Positions 51,148 through 60,058 are shown, counted from the stretch's first letter. The stretch is DNA of 64,000 nt from Phocaeicola faecium (GCF_014837055.1 NZ_JACSPQ010000001.1:1173970-1237969); one strand, 5' to 3'. Notes: a model not told the origin generated them from the sequence alone. Numbers and translations: made by a program.

Positions 51148-51588
51148 ATGGACACTTCTGAACATAAACAAGAAATACTTGACCGACGCTACATGCGCAT
51201 GGCTTCCATCTGGGCGGAAAACTCTTACTGCACGCGCCGCAAGGTGGGAGCACTGATTGTGAAAGATAAAATGATTATCTCTGACGGTTATAACGGTACA
51301 CCGTCGGGGTTTGAAAACGTATGCGAAGACGAGAACGGGCTTACAAAACCTTACGTGCTTCATGCCGAGGCAAACGCCATTACCAAAATAGCACGCTCAA
51401 GCAACAGCAGCGAAGGGGCTACCATGTATGTCACGGCATCGCCCTGTATCGAGTGTGCGAAACTGATTATCCAAGCGGGTATCAAGCGGGTGGTTTACGC
51501 AGAGAAATATCGGCTGGAAGACGGTTTGAATTTATTGAAACGTGCCAATATTGAAGTGGTTTACATTAATCCTAACGACGAAGAATAG
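51148..51588 (+). CDS. dCMP/cytidine deaminase-family protein
   Basis: 146 aa zinc deaminase producing dUMP for thymidylate synthesis. Zinc ligands: His72 in HAEANAI (Glu74 proton shuttle), Cys100 and Cys103 in SPCIECAKLI. The N-terminal RRKVGALIVKDKMIISDGYNGTPSGF is the dCMP deaminase/ComEB pattern. Tightly spaced operon: 3 bp after DUF4847 and 4 bp before the S41 protease gene. Confidence 0.93.
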   Translation: MDTSEHKQEILDRRYMRMASIWAENSYCTRRKVGALIVKDKMIISDGYNGTPSGFENVCEDENGLTKPYVLHAEANAITKIARSSNSSEGATMYVTASPCIECAKLIIQAGIKRVVYAEKYRLEDGLNLLKRANIEVVYINPNDEE

Positions 51589-51592
51589 CATT

Positions 51593-53233
51593 ATGAAAAA
51601 TAATACTCGATTTATCCCTTTCCTTTTAGCTATTTGCTTAGTGGCAGGTATCGGTATCGGTACATTTTACGCCAATCATTTTTCGGGAAACAAATTAGGC
51701 ATCATCAACACATCGTCTAACAAACTGAATGCTTTGCTGCATATCATCGACGACCAGTATGTAGATACGGTAAAAGTCAATGATTTGGTGGAAGAAACCA
51801 TGCCTTTGATACTTTCCGAGCTCGACCCGCACTCGTCTTACATCCCTGCCAAAGACCTTGAAGCTGTTAATTCGGAACTGAAGGGTAGCTTCAGCGGCAT
51901 CGGAATCCAGTTTACCATTCAGGATGATACCATCCACATCAACAGTGTGATAAAGGGAGGTCCCTCGGAAAAAGTGGGACTGATGGCAGGCGACCGCATC
52001 GTGGAAGTGGACGACTCGGCTTTCGTGGGTAAAATAGTGACCAACTTCGAAGCAATGAAACGTCTGAAAGGCGAAAAAGGAAGCAAAGTGAAGTTAGGCA
52101 TTTTCCGTCCCGGCGAAAAAGAAATACTTGATTTTACCGTCATACGCGGGGATATCCCTGTCAAGAGCATTGATGCCGCTTACATGATTAACGATAAATT
52201 CGGATATGTAAAGGTCAACAAGTTTGGAGAGACCACTTACCCCGAATTGCTGATAGCACTTGCCAAGCTGAACCAAGAAGACTGCAAAGGAATGATTATC
52301 GACCTGCGCGGAAATACCGGAGGTTATATGGCTGCTGCCATCCAGATGATTAACGAGTTCCTGCCCGGAAACCGACTGATAGTTTACACACAGGGACGCA
52401 AATCGCCACGCGAAAACTATACGTCGAACGGTTCGGGAAGCAGCCAGCAAATGCCGCTTATCGTGCTGATTGATGAGATTTCGGCATCGGCAAGCGAAAT
52501 CTTTGCCGGAGCCATTCAAGACAATGACCGGGGTACGATTATCGGACGACGTTCGTTCGGGAAGGGACTGGTTCAACAGCCCATCGAGTTCAGCGACGGT
52601 TCTGCTATCCGACTGACCATCGCGCGTTACTACACCCCCTCCGGACGCTGCATCCAAAAGCCGTACGAAAAAGGCAAAGACGAAGAATATGAATTAGATT
52701 TGCTTACGCGCTACGAACACGGAGAGTTTTTCTCGGCAGACAGCATCAAGCAAAACGAAAACGAGGTTTACCATACCAGTTTAGGACGTCCGGTATACGG
52801 CGGAGGAGGCATCATGCCCGACATTTTTGTACCTCAAGACACTACGGACATGACTTCGTATTTCCGCATGGCGGCAAATCGCGGTTTGATTATCCGTTAT
52901 AGTTTCGATTATACAGACCAAAACCGCAGCGATTTACTGCAATATGAAACGCCCGACCAATTAGTAGATTACCTGAAGACTCAAAAACTACTCAACAAAT
53001 TTGCTGCATGGGCAGAGAAAAAAGGACTGAAACGCCGTAATAACCTGATGCAGAAATCTAAAAAATTATTTGAACTGAGCCTGTACGGAAACATTATCTA
53101 TAACATGCTGGGAATGGAAGCCTATATACAATACCTGAACCAAACAGACAAAACGGTTTTAAAGGCATTGGAAGTGCTTGAAAAAGGAGAGTCGTTCCCG
53201 AAAGCTCCCGAAGAGACGGAAAGCCCCCAATAA
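51593..53233 (+). CDS. S41 C-terminal processing peptidase (CtpA/Prc-like)
   Basis: 546 aa from ATG 51593. N-terminal signal anchor (FIPFLLAICLVAGIGIGTFYA); a PDZ domain around 90-170 (GSFSGIGIQFTIQDDTIHI, GPSEKVGLMAGDRIVEV); then the S41 catalytic core with DLRGNTGGYM and the Ser/Lys dyad in SASASEIFAG (297-306) and RRSFGKGLVQ. The ~150-residue C-terminal extension is helical. Acts in the periplasm on protein C-termini, for quality control or protein maturation. The longer frame from 51542 would overlap the deaminase gene and is unlikely. Confidence 0.93.
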   Translation: MKNNTRFIPFLLAICLVAGIGIGTFYANHFSGNKLGIINTSSNKLNALLHIIDDQYVDTVKVNDLVEETMPLILSELDPHSSYIPAKDLEAVNSELKGSFSGIGIQFTIQDDTIHINSVIKGGPSEKVGLMAGDRIVEVDDSAFVGKIVTNFEAMKRLKGEKGSKVKLGIFRPGEKEILDFTVIRGDIPVKSIDAAYMINDKFGYVKVNKFGETTYPELLIALAKLNQEDCKGMIIDLRGNTGGYMAAAIQMINEFLPGNRLIVYTQGRKSPRENYTSNGSGSSQQMPLIVLIDEISASASEIFAGAIQDNDRGTIIGRRSFGKGLVQQPIEFSDGSAIRLTIARYYTPSGRCIQKPYEKGKDEEYELDLLTRYEHGEFFSADSIKQNENEVYHTSLGRPVYGGGGIMPDIFVPQDTTDMTSYFRMAANRGLIIRYSFDYTDQNRSDLLQYETPDQLVDYLKTQKLLNKFAAWAEKKGLKRRNNLMQKSKKLFELSLYGNIIYNMLGMEAYIQYLNQTDKTVLKALEVLEKGESFPKAPEETESPQ

Positions 53234-53255
53234 GCCTTTCCGACATGCTTCTAAA

Positions 53256-53335
53256 CTCTATGGGATGAAACGTCTGACACAAGCCGATGCGTTCAGTAAC
53301 ATATCGGCTTGTGTCAGTTAACACATGCGGATAAG
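53256..53335. repeat. REP-like repeat with 14-bp hairpin (module cluster 7)
   Basis: CTCTATGGGATG, then a perfect 14-bp stem (53275-53288 with 53303-53316, core GACACAAGCC / GGCTTGTGTC), then CATGCGGATA (53324). Lies between the S41 protease and cycloligase genes and may end the upstream operon. Confidence 0.7.
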
Positions 53336-53363
53336 TTTTTCATTTACCAAATCCCTGTTTATC

Positions 53364-53924
53364 ATGCTATTAACAAAACAACAAATTCGCACTCACATAG
53401 CCCGAAAGAAAAAACAGCAAAACGGGTTTCAACTCAGCCAATGGTCGGTCAATCTCCTGAAAAAACTGGAAGAACATCCGCGTTTTCGGCAGGCAAAAAC
53501 CCTTTTACTTTATTATTCTTTACCCGATGAAGTACAAACACACGACTTTGTAGAACGTTGGAGTAAGAGCAAACAGATTATTCTGCCGGTTGTGAAAGGA
53601 GATGAATTGGAGTTACGCCAATATACCGGAAAACAGGATTTACAAAAAAGCAGTTACAACATTTACGAACCTACCGGAAAAGAGCTGACACAGGTAAACG
53701 AAATAGACCTTGCGCTTATCCCCGGTGTGTCATTCGACCTGCAAGGGAACCGGCTCGGCAGAGGGAAAGGTTACTATGACCGCCTGCTTCCACGCCTGCG
53801 TTCTTATAATATAGGTATTTGTTTCGGCTTCCAGATCAGCGAAGCAATCCCCACAGAAACATTCGACCGTCCGATGGACGAAATATGGACGGAGAACGGG
53901 TGTGTTTACGTCAACGAAAAATAA
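53364..53924 (+). CDS. 5-formyltetrahydrofolate cyclo-ligase
   Basis: 186 aa from ATG 53364. ATP-dependent conversion of 5-formyl-THF to methenyl-THF (YgfA/MTHFS family). N-terminal basic helix TKQQIRTHIARKKKQ, then KTLLLYYSLPDEVQT, ELRQYTG, YNIYEPTGKEL, LALIPGVSFDLQGNRLGRGKGYYDRLL (substrate and ATP motifs in order) and CFGFQISEAIPTETFDRPMD. Full length. Its end overlaps the convergent DUF721 gene by 14 bp. Confidence 0.95.
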   Translation: MLLTKQQIRTHIARKKKQQNGFQLSQWSVNLLKKLEEHPRFRQAKTLLLYYSLPDEVQTHDFVERWSKSKQIILPVVKGDELELRQYTGKQDLQKSSYNIYEPTGKELTQVNEIDLALIPGVSFDLQGNRLGRGKGYYDRLLPRLRSYNIGICFGFQISEAIPTETFDRPMDEIWTENGCVYVNEK

Positions 53925-54201
53925 TATTCACTATCACCTGCGAACCAACACGGGCATTCAGGTTACGTACAAGCATCTCGCGCCCCATCATCAGTTCCTG
54001 ACGGATAACAGACGAAGCCAGGTGAACGTATAATATTTGATTTTTAATATACAGATTCGTGGTATACCGGGCTATCACCTCTCCCACCACGTCTTTCCAA
54101 GCATCGACCAGCCGATACTCGTTCAGCGGCGTTTCTAATCCCTCCTGACGGAGAAACTGGCGGATAACGTCGCCTATCAGTTCCGTGTTATTCCGCTTCA
54201 T
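53911..54201 (-). CDS. DUF721-family protein (DciA-like)
   Basis: 96 aa. Short conserved protein with RQEGLETPLNEYRLVDAWKDVVGEVIARYT and LYVHLASSVIRQELMMGREMLVRNLN, the DUF721 pattern. Some DUF721 proteins (DciA) load the replicative helicase; the N-terminal KH-like domain of DciA is what this compares to. The start overlaps the recF 3' end by 14 bp, so it is coupled to recF. Close recF linkage is the common arrangement. Confidence 0.88.
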   Translation of the reverse strand: MKRNNTELIGDVIRQFLRQEGLETPLNEYRLVDAWKDVVGEVIARYTTNLYIKNQILYVHLASSVIRQELMMGREMLVRNLNARVGSQVIVNIIFR

Positions 54202-55312
54202 CGTCCGCCTCCTTCCGTTCCGATACCTCGCCGTTGTCTACCTCAAACAACTTATAATCGCCCTCTATCTTGCGCAGAATTTTATCTAAATGGTCGCGAT
54301 TGGTATCGGTGATGAAAATCTGTCCGAAATTATCGCCCGCCACCAACTTTACAATCTGTTCTACCCGCGAAGCGTCCAACTTGTCGAATATATCGTCGAG
54401 CAAAACCAGTGGAGTAGTACGACTGCCCGTACGTTTCAAGAACTCGAACTGAGCCAGTTTCAAGGCAATCAGATAAGTCTTATTCTGTCCCTGCGAGCCT
54501 TCACGCTTGATGGGGAAATCGCCCAACAACATCAGCAAGTCATCTTTATGCACTCCCTTCAGCGAATATCCCATAATGCGGTCTCGCTGACGGCTTTCGC
54601 GTAACAAAGCCAGCAAGTCCCCCTCTGCCACATGCGACTGGTAGGTCAGGCTAACCTGCTCTCTATCTTGCGAGATATAAGAATAATAGGACTGGAAAAT
54701 AGGAATAAACTCTTCGATAAACGCAAGGCGTTTACGATAAACCGTTTCACCGGCAGAAGCCATCATTTCTTCCCACACCTCCATCAGTGCGTCTTCAGGT
54801 TCTGCCTCCGATTTAAGCAACGTGTTACGCTGCACCAAAGCCTTGTTGTAACGAATCAGCGCATCCAAATATTCGCGGTCGAACTGCGAAATCACCACAT
54901 CCATAAAACGCCTGCGCTCTTCGCTTCCGCCGGCAATCAGCAGCGAGTCTGCCGGCGAAACCATCACCAGCGGAATCAGCCCGATATGGTCGGAAAGACG
55001 GGTATATTCTTTCTTGTTCCGCTTAAACTGCTTCTTCTGCCTGCGCTTCAGTCCGCAATACACTTCTTCCGGCTCGCCGTCATCGGTTTCATAAAAACCC
55101 TGAATAACAAAAAAATCTTGCTCGTGACGGATATTCTGCGAATCGATGGGATTGGTAGAACTTTTACAAAACGAAAGATAATACACCGCATCCATCAGGT
55201 TGGTTTTCCCCATCCCGTTCTTGCCGATGATACAATTCATTTTGTGCGAAAAGGCAAGCTCTACTTGCTCTAAATTCTTATAATTTAATATGGAAATGCG
55301 TTTCAGCCACAT
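54188..55312 (-). CDS. recF: DNA replication/repair protein RecF
   Basis: 374 aa SMC-like ABC ATPase that guides RecA loading at gaps. ISILNYKNLEQVELAFS, Walker A GKNGMGKTNLMDAVYYLSF, the signature-type region EGSQGQNKTYLIALKLAQ, and Walker B PLVLLDDIFDKLDASR followed by the D-loop; it ends with a short acidic tail (ERKEADDEAE) overlapping DUF721. Its -7 box is at 55335-55342. Operon recF-DUF721. recJ and a recQ-like gene are in the same window. Confidence 0.96.
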   Translation of the reverse strand: MWLKRISILNYKNLEQVELAFSHKMNCIIGKNGMGKTNLMDAVYYLSFCKSSTNPIDSQNIRHEQDFFVIQGFYETDDGEPEEVYCGLKRRQKKQFKRNKKEYTRLSDHIGLIPLVMVSPADSLLIAGGSEERRRFMDVVISQFDREYLDALIRYNKALVQRNTLLKSEAEPEDALMEVWEEMMASAGETVYRKRLAFIEEFIPIFQSYYSYISQDREQVSLTYQSHVAEGDLLALLRESRQRDRIMGYSLKGVHKDDLLMLLGDFPIKREGSQGQNKTYLIALKLAQFEFLKRTGSRTTPLVLLDDIFDKLDASRVEQIVKLVAGDNFGQIFITDTNRDHLDKILRKIEGDYKLFEVDNGEVSERKEADDEAE

Positions 55313-55334
55313 AAATCAGTCTGTATTTCAAGCA

Positions 55335-55342
55335 CAAAATTA
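55335..55342 (-). promoter_or_regulatory. -7 promoter box for recF-DUF721
   Basis: TAATTTTG on the minus strand, 22 nt before the ATG at 55312; divergent from the TPR gene promoter. Confidence 0.6.
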
Positions 55343-55405
55343 GTAATAAAAGCACGATTGCTAAAAAAACCTGCCCGCAAATTTCATTTATAAACATAAA
55401 TAAAT

Positions 55406-55413
55406 TACTTTTG
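55406..55413 (+). promoter_or_regulatory. -7 promoter box for the TPR gene at 55463
   Basis: TACTTTTG, 49 nt before the ATG. Confidence 0.55.
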
Positions 55414-55462
55414 CTGTCCAAAATGCACATCCAACCGGAAATAATAAAAAAACGATATAAAA

Positions 55463-56140
55463 ATGACTGAACAGAAACACACTCATGAGCCAATGAATGT
55501 AGACGAAGCACTGATTACTTCGGAAGCATTTTTAATTAAGTACAAAAACGTAATGTTAGGGGCGGTAGTCGCATTGATAGTAATCGTTGGCGGCTATTTG
55601 GGATACAAACATTTCATTTCTGATCCGAAAGAAGCAAAAGCGTCGGAAGCCATCTTCAAAGGCGAACAGTATTTTGGAGCTTCCAATTACGAAGCAGCCT
55701 TAAACGGAGACAGCCTCGGCTATGCAGGATTTATCAAACTGGCAGATGAATTCAGCGGAACAGATGCCGGAAATCTGGCAAATGCATACGCCGGAATTTG
55801 CTATGCCCAGTTAGGCAAATACGAAGACGCTACAAAATATTTGGATAAATTCAGCGCAGACGACCAGTTGGTGGCTCCTGCCATCTTGGGAACAATGGGA
55901 AACTGCTATGCACAGATGAATCAGCTTGACAAAGCTGCCGCTACATTGCTGAAAGCAGCCGACCGTGCCAACAGCAATGCGCTCAGCCCGGTTTACCTGA
56001 TTCAAGCCGGTCAGATTTTAGAGAAACAAGGCAAAAATGCAGAAGCATTAGAAGCATACAAACAGGTAAAGGTTAAATATCCGAACTCTTTCCAAGCTAT
56101 GGATATTGACAAGTACATCGACCGCGCTTCTATTAAATAA
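55463..56140 (+). CDS. Membrane-anchored TPR protein
   Basis: 225 aa. A short cytoplasmic N-terminus, one membrane helix ([19 protein letters not shown], about 30-48), then a periplasmic TPR domain: [65 protein letters not shown]. The layout is that of YfgM-type proteins (single N-terminal helix plus TPRs), which work with periplasmic chaperones in other bacteria; that role here is inference. Lies between recF (divergent) and ribH. Confidence 0.85.
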   Translation: MTEQKHTHEPMNVDEALITSEAFLIKYKNVMLGAVVALIVIVGGYLGYKHFISDPKEAKASEAIFKGEQYFGASNYEAALNGDSLGYAGFIKLADEFSGTDAGNLANAYAGICYAQLGKYEDATKYLDKFSADDQLVAPAILGTMGNCYAQMNQLDKAAATLLKAADRANSNALSPVYLIQAGQILEKQGKNAEALEAYKQVKVKYPNSFQAMDIDKYIDRASIK

Positions 56141-56156
56141 TAATTTTTTATTCACC

Positions 56157-56230
56157 TTTAGGCACGCATTCCGCCACAGTCACGGACAACGCTTTATCTC
56201 CGTGAAAAGACAACGGAGTACGTGCCTAAA
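56157..56230 (+). promoter_or_regulatory. Structured leader upstream of ribH
   Basis: A perfect 10-bp outer stem, TTTAGGCACG (56157-56166) with CGTGCCTAAA (56221-56230), encloses two inner hairpins that compete for the same bases: CACGG (56181-56185) with CCGTG (56200-56204), or CTCCGT (56198-56203) with ACGGAG (56213-56218). The outer stem ends 16 nt before the ribH ATG. The FMN riboswitch consensus is not seen. It could be an attenuator, a processing site or simply an intergenic repeat. Confidence 0.45.
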
Positions 56231-56246
56231 CTATTTTTTAACGACT

Positions 56247-56741
56247 ATGGCAACAGCTTTCCACAATTTATCCGATTATGATTTCAACTCCGTCCCCGAC
56301 GCATCCGGTATGCGTTTCGGCATCGTAGTATCCGAATGGAACGAAAACATTACAGGCGCACTGCTGAAAGGAGCTGTCGATACGCTGAAAAAACACGGGG
56401 CGAAAGACGAAAACATTCTGGTGCAAACCGTACCGGGCAGTTTTGAACTGACTTTCGGCTCGGCTCAAATGATTAAGAGCGGAAAAGTAGATGCAGTCAT
56501 CGCATTGGGATGCGTAGTACGCGGCGACACTCCTCACTTCGATTACGTATGCGCCGGAGCCACGCAAGGCATCGCCTATCTGAACGCAACGACCGATACG
56601 CCTGTTATTTACGGGCTGATAACGACCAATGACATGCAGCAGGCGGAAGACCGTGCAGGCGGAAAATTGGGGAACAAAGGCGATGAATGTGCAATAACAG
56701 CAATAAAAATGATAGACTTTGCTTGCAAATTAAAAAAATAA
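56247..56741 (+). CDS. ribH: 6,7-dimethyl-8-ribityllumazine synthase
   Basis: 164 aa from ATG 56247 ([13 protein letters not shown]). Penultimate riboflavin step; forms 60-mer or pentamer capsids. [20 protein letters not shown] (substrate Trp loop), [36 protein letters not shown] (catalytic His) and [21 protein letters not shown]. An open frame reaches back to 56106 but would overlap the TPR gene and run through the leader hairpins. Preceded by a structured leader; the tRNA promoter starts 3 bp after its stop. Confidence 0.95.
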   Translation: MATAFHNLSDYDFNSVPDASGMRFGIVVSEWNENITGALLKGAVDTLKKHGAKDENILVQTVPGSFELTFGSAQMIKSGKVDAVIALGCVVRGDTPHFDYVCAGATQGIAYLNATTDTPVIYGLITTNDMQQAEDRAGGKLGNKGDECAITAIKMIDFACKLKK

Positions 56742-56744
56742 TCG

Positions 56745-56752
56745 TACCTTTG
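56745..56752 (+). promoter_or_regulatory. -7 promoter box of the tRNA-Tyr/tRNA-Gly unit
   Basis: TACCTTTG, 51 nt before tRNA-Tyr. TTTG at 56718-56721, inside the end of ribH, is a possible -33 box (23-nt spacer). Confidence 0.55.
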
Positions 56753-56803
56753 CAGCGCATTTGAGAAAACAAGTCGCCAAAAGCGATATATTTAGATGCG
56801 AAA

Positions 56804-56886
56804 GGGCAAGTACCAGAGTGGCCAAATGGGGCAGACTGTAAATCTGCTGGCTTACGCCTTCGGTGGTTCGAATCCATCCTTGCCCA
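56804..56886 (+). tRNA. tRNA-Tyr (GTA)
   Basis: 83 nt, acceptor GGGCAAG/CTTGCCC, anticodon GTA at 56838-56840 in loop CTGTAAA, a long class II variable arm (GCTTACGCCTTCGGT region) and T arm GGTTCGAATCC. Discriminator A. CCA is not encoded (ACA follows). Confidence 0.96.
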
Positions 56887-56905
56887 CAAAAAACTTTAAA
56901 CTAAT

Positions 56906-56978
56906 GCGGAAGTAGCTCAGTTGATAGAGCATTAGCCTTCCAAGCTGAGGGTCGCGGGTTTGAGTCCCGTCTTCCGCT
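56906..56978 (+). tRNA. tRNA-Gly (TCC)
   Basis: 73 nt, acceptor GCGGAAG/CTTCCGC, D arm GCTCAGTTGATAGAGC, anticodon TCC at 56939-56941 in loop CTTCCAA, T arm GCGGGTTTGAGTCCCGT, discriminator T. CCA is not encoded. 19 bp after tRNA-Tyr, same transcript. Confidence 0.96.
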
Positions 56979-56981
56979 CTA

Positions 56982-57024
56982 AGAAAATCCTGAAAGTCGA
57001 ATCGGCTTTTAGGATTTTTCTTTT
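56982..57024 (+). terminator. Terminator of the tRNA unit
   Basis: AGAAAATCCTGAAAG pairs with CTTTTAGGATTTTTCT (one wobble, one bulge), then TTTT. Immediately after tRNA-Gly. Confidence 0.85.
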
Positions 57025-57123
57025 ATGCCACTATTGGAATTGGATATTTGCAGCGGATTGGCTATTTTTGCTTTAAACTTATATCACTCGATTTATGGAA
57101 TACATCTATGAATTTCACAAACA

Positions 57124-57723
57124 ATGGATGGAGAAAACATGCCAATCAATAACCTCTTGGAGCAAACAGCCTGTATCGTCAGAAAATGTAAAAAAACAAC
57201 AGGAGAAATTGAACAAACAGAGGGCTATAAGAGAAGGCAAATCAAAAAACTTATAGAATTTGCCAATGATAAGAATCTATGGATTGACTTATCACGCCTC
57301 AACCTAACTTATATGGATAAAGGTGGTGAGAATGAAGTGTCTCATGACGGCAATGTATCCGTCATAAAACTGAATAACTTTGAATATGCTGGTGATGACT
57401 TAGAAAATTTCTTCATCCGCATTGATACACACAATAAGTTTTTTGGCAATGTGCCTTACCAGTTGATAGGGCTTTCTTACAACAGTCAACAAGAGTTTTG
57501 TGCAGTTCTTTACACAACCTTATGTCTTAGCCGAACGAGAAGCCACAGAAGAAGAAATAATGATTTATATGCAAGCATTAGGTTTTGAAATGGATTATTA
57601 CGATGAATGTCACAATGCGATTATGAAGTGTTTGATGTAGTCCCCAATAATATACTCTACGGCATTGATAAAAATTTATACTTCATCAATACACAAATAA
57701 AATTGAGAATACAAGAATTATAA
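57124..57723 (+). pseudogene. Frameshifted remnant of a polyvalent-protein-kinase-like gene
   Basis: The frame opens at 57124 (MDGENMPINNLLEQ) and reads sensibly to GLSYNSQQEFCAVL. One extra base near 57511-57514 then shifts it: TQPYVLAEREATEEEIMIYM continues in the next frame. One missing base near 57617-57619 returns it to the first frame: DYEVFDVVPNNILYGIDKNL, then NTQIKLRIQEL and TAA at 57721. The pieces together would give about 200 aa. The Q-P-y-v-l-ae-ATEEEI ... D-v-PNN-ily-id ... yFIdtqIkl pattern resembles the putative kinase modules found in phage and conjugative-element polyvalent proteins. Position next to a tRNA pair fits decay of an old integrated element. Confidence 0.75.
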
Positions 57724-57778
57724 AAAACTCAGATAAAAATATCCATTTATACATACATACTTATTCAATGTTTTTGTC

Positions 57779-57786
57779 TAAGTTTG
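57779..57786 (+). promoter_or_regulatory. -7 promoter box for the GNAT gene
   Basis: TAAGTTTG, 17 nt before the ATG at 57804. Confidence 0.5.
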
Positions 57787-57803
57787 CAAGAAAATAAAGA
57801 CCT

Positions 57804-58301
57804 ATGTTTACTATCAGAAAAGCAACTACAGCCGATATTCCGGTTATCAACAAACTGGCATGGGAAATTTTTCCCGAAACTTACAAAAACATTCTTACAA
57901 AAGAGCAGACTGAATACATGATGGAATGGATGTACTCGCCGGAGAATCTGCACAAACAGATGGAGGAAGAGGGACACATTTATTATATAGCCTACGAGGA
58001 ATGTGAACCTGCCGGATATGTTTCCATCCAGCAAGAGGGAGAGCATCTTTTTCATCTTCAGAAAATCTATGTCTTGCCGTATTTCCAGAAGTATGGGTTA
58101 GGAAAACTTTTGTTCCGCAAAGCCATGTCTGCCATCAAGGAATTGCATCCCGCTCCTTGTCGCATGGAGCTGAATGTAAACCGCAACAATCCGGCTTTGG
58201 GATTTTATAAGCACATGGGGATGGAAAAGGTACGCGAGGGAGACTTCCCGATAGGCAACGGATTTTATATGAATGACTATATCATGGGGATAGAACTTTA
58301 A
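57804..58301 (+). CDS. GNAT-family N-acetyltransferase
   Basis: 165 aa acetyl-CoA-dependent acetyltransferase. ATTADIPVINKLAWEIFPETY at the N-terminus, the beta4-loop YEECEPAGYVSIQQ, the acetyl-CoA pyrophosphate motif LPYFQKYGLGKLLFRKAM (Q/R-x-x-G-x-G/A form) and the C-terminal LNVNRNNPALGFYKHMGMEKV. Resembles spermidine/diamine or Rim-type small acetyltransferases; the substrate is not predictable. Monocistronic. Confidence 0.92.
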   Translation: MFTIRKATTADIPVINKLAWEIFPETYKNILTKEQTEYMMEWMYSPENLHKQMEEEGHIYYIAYEECEPAGYVSIQQEGEHLFHLQKIYVLPYFQKYGLGKLLFRKAMSAIKELHPAPCRMELNVNRNNPALGFYKHMGMEKVREGDFPIGNGFYMNDYIMGIEL

Positions 58302-58319
58302 ACAAAAGGAAATATTTAT

Positions 58320-58327
58320 TACTTTTG
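58320..58327 (+). promoter_or_regulatory. -7 promoter box for the C69 dipeptidase
   Basis: TACTTTTG, 29 nt before the ATG at 58357. Confidence 0.55.
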
Positions 58328-58356
58328 GGCCATTATTACACTTTAATACTTTAATC

Positions 58357-59955
58357 ATGAAAATACATAGCACTTTGTTTGTCATTGGGATGGCTTTTTC
58401 TCAAATCATAACTGCACAAACAAACTTATTTCACGACCCGGACTGCTGTACCAGTATCATGGTAGGACGAGAGGCTTCTGCCGATGGTTCGGTCATGACA
58501 AGCCACACTTGCGACAGTTGGTATCGGACTTGGGTTAATGTAGTTCCGGCACGGACTTACGAGCGAGACACGACCATGAACATCTATAACGGACGGATGC
58601 ACACGGAGTTTCCGGAAGACCAGACAAACCTGACCGTAAAGGGTACAATCCCTCAGACTAAACATACCTACGCATTCCTTGATACGTCTTATCCGTGTCT
58701 GAATGAAAAACAGTTGGCTATGGGAGAAACAACCATCAGCGGACGCGACACGCTGCGCAACGAAAAGGGGATGTTTATGATTGAAGAGTTGGCACGGGTA
58801 GCATTGGAGCGTTGTTCTACTGCCCGACAGGCTATCCGGCTGATGGGCGAACTGGTCAAAGAATACGGCTATGGCGATTACGGAGAATGCCTGACCATCG
58901 CCGACCCGAAAGAAGTATGGCATTTCGAAGTATTCGGAGAAGGTCCGGACAAAGTGGGCGGCGTATGGGCTGCGGTACGTATCCCGGACGGAGAGGTAGG
59001 CATATCTGCTAATATTTCACGCATCAGTACGTTGAATTTGAAGGATAAAGACAATTACATGGCTTCGGACAACGTATTTGATGTGGCTCGGAAGCTGAAA
59101 CTATGGGATGGCAAAGAACCGTTCAAGTTCTGGCGAGCTTACGGAGGTCCGAATTATGCCGGCAAGTGGCAATCGTTCAGCATCCGCGAATATTTCGTAC
59201 TCAGCCGGCTGGCACCGTCATTAAAACTGAGCATGGATTCGGAGGAGCTTCCGCTCAGTGTTAAGCCGGAAAAGAAACTCAGCGCGGCGGATGTCATGGC
59301 TCTTTTACGTCAGACGTATGAAGGAACGGAATGGGACGTTACACGCAACTTGAAAGTGGTGAAAAAAGACTACAAGACAGGACAAACCGATACGATTATC
59401 AGTCCGAGGGCCAACCCGTGGATGCGTTCCGACGAAGTGCAAATGCTGAATGGCATTAAGAATGGGGCTGTTACATCATATCGCAATATCTCTGTACCGC
59501 AATGTGCATATTCTACCGTCATTCAGCTCCGCAGTTGGTTGCCCGACGCCGTGGGAGGTGTATGCTGGTTCTCTATGGACAATCCGGGACAAAGTCCGCG
59601 TGTACCTATCTTCTGCGGAACAACCGACCTGCCTGCCATTTATAAAATCTGCGGAAACCATCGTTACCGCGAAGATTCGGCTTTGTGGCATTACCGCCGC
59701 GCGAACAAACTGGCTACGGTACGCTGGGGAAACGCACGCGGTATCATGGAGGCAAACATCCGTCACTTCGAAGAAAAAGGATTCAACGAACTGCCGATGG
59801 TAGAAGCACGTTATCAAGATTTGCTGAAAGCCAAAGGAGAAGAAGCTGCAAAGGCCTATCTCACCGATTATACCAAAGACTTTATCGGAGCCACTATTTT
59901 GCGCTGGGATGAAATGGCGGCTAAATACTGGAACGATTACCGTTTCGGATTTTGA
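58357..59955 (+). CDS. C69-family dipeptidase, exported
   Basis: 532 aa Ntn-hydrolase of the PepD/C69 family cleaving dipeptides. Signal peptide MKIHSTLFVIGMAFSQIITA, then the N-terminal nucleophile region HDPDCCTSIMVGREASADG, with Cys30 or Cys31 as catalytic residue; C69 enzymes mature by exposing this Cys. Further family segments are MIEELARVALERC, YGYGDYGECLTIADPKEVWHFEVFG and ANISRISTLNLKD. Full length. First of three peptidase genes (C69, C1B, DPP IV) on one strand, with 103 bp before the C1B gene. Confidence 0.93.
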   Translation: MKIHSTLFVIGMAFSQIITAQTNLFHDPDCCTSIMVGREASADGSVMTSHTCDSWYRTWVNVVPARTYERDTTMNIYNGRMHTEFPEDQTNLTVKGTIPQTKHTYAFLDTSYPCLNEKQLAMGETTISGRDTLRNEKGMFMIEELARVALERCSTARQAIRLMGELVKEYGYGDYGECLTIADPKEVWHFEVFGEGPDKVGGVWAAVRIPDGEVGISANISRISTLNLKDKDNYMASDNVFDVARKLKLWDGKEPFKFWRAYGGPNYAGKWQSFSIREYFVLSRLAPSLKLSMDSEELPLSVKPEKKLSAADVMALLRQTYEGTEWDVTRNLKVVKKDYKTGQTDTIISPRANPWMRSDEVQMLNGIKNGAVTSYRNISVPQCAYSTVIQLRSWLPDAVGGVCWFSMDNPGQSPRVPIFCGTTDLPAIYKICGNHRYREDSALWHYRRANKLATVRWGNARGIMEANIRHFEEKGFNELPMVEARYQDLLKAKGEEAAKAYLTDYTKDFIGATILRWDEMAAKYWNDYRFGF

Positions 59956-60058
59956 CAGTGTTTGTCGGAGTCCGGATGAAACGTCGCTTGCTGCCCGTGT
60001 GTATGTAAGCGGAGGGTTTCGTTTATTCGTCTTAATATAAAATCACTATCATAAAACC

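Noticed and set aside
54632..55273. 213-codon open frame on the plus strand
   Set aside because: Antisense shadow of recF with no recognisable protein features.
56141..56246. FMN riboswitch before ribH
   Set aside because: The RFN element is longer and has strongly conserved purine-rich blocks that are not present; only generic hairpins are seen.
57000..58350. Attachment-site copy of the tRNA-Gly 3' end
   Set aside because: I looked downstream for a second copy of the tRNA 3' sequence and saw none, so no element boundary can be drawn.
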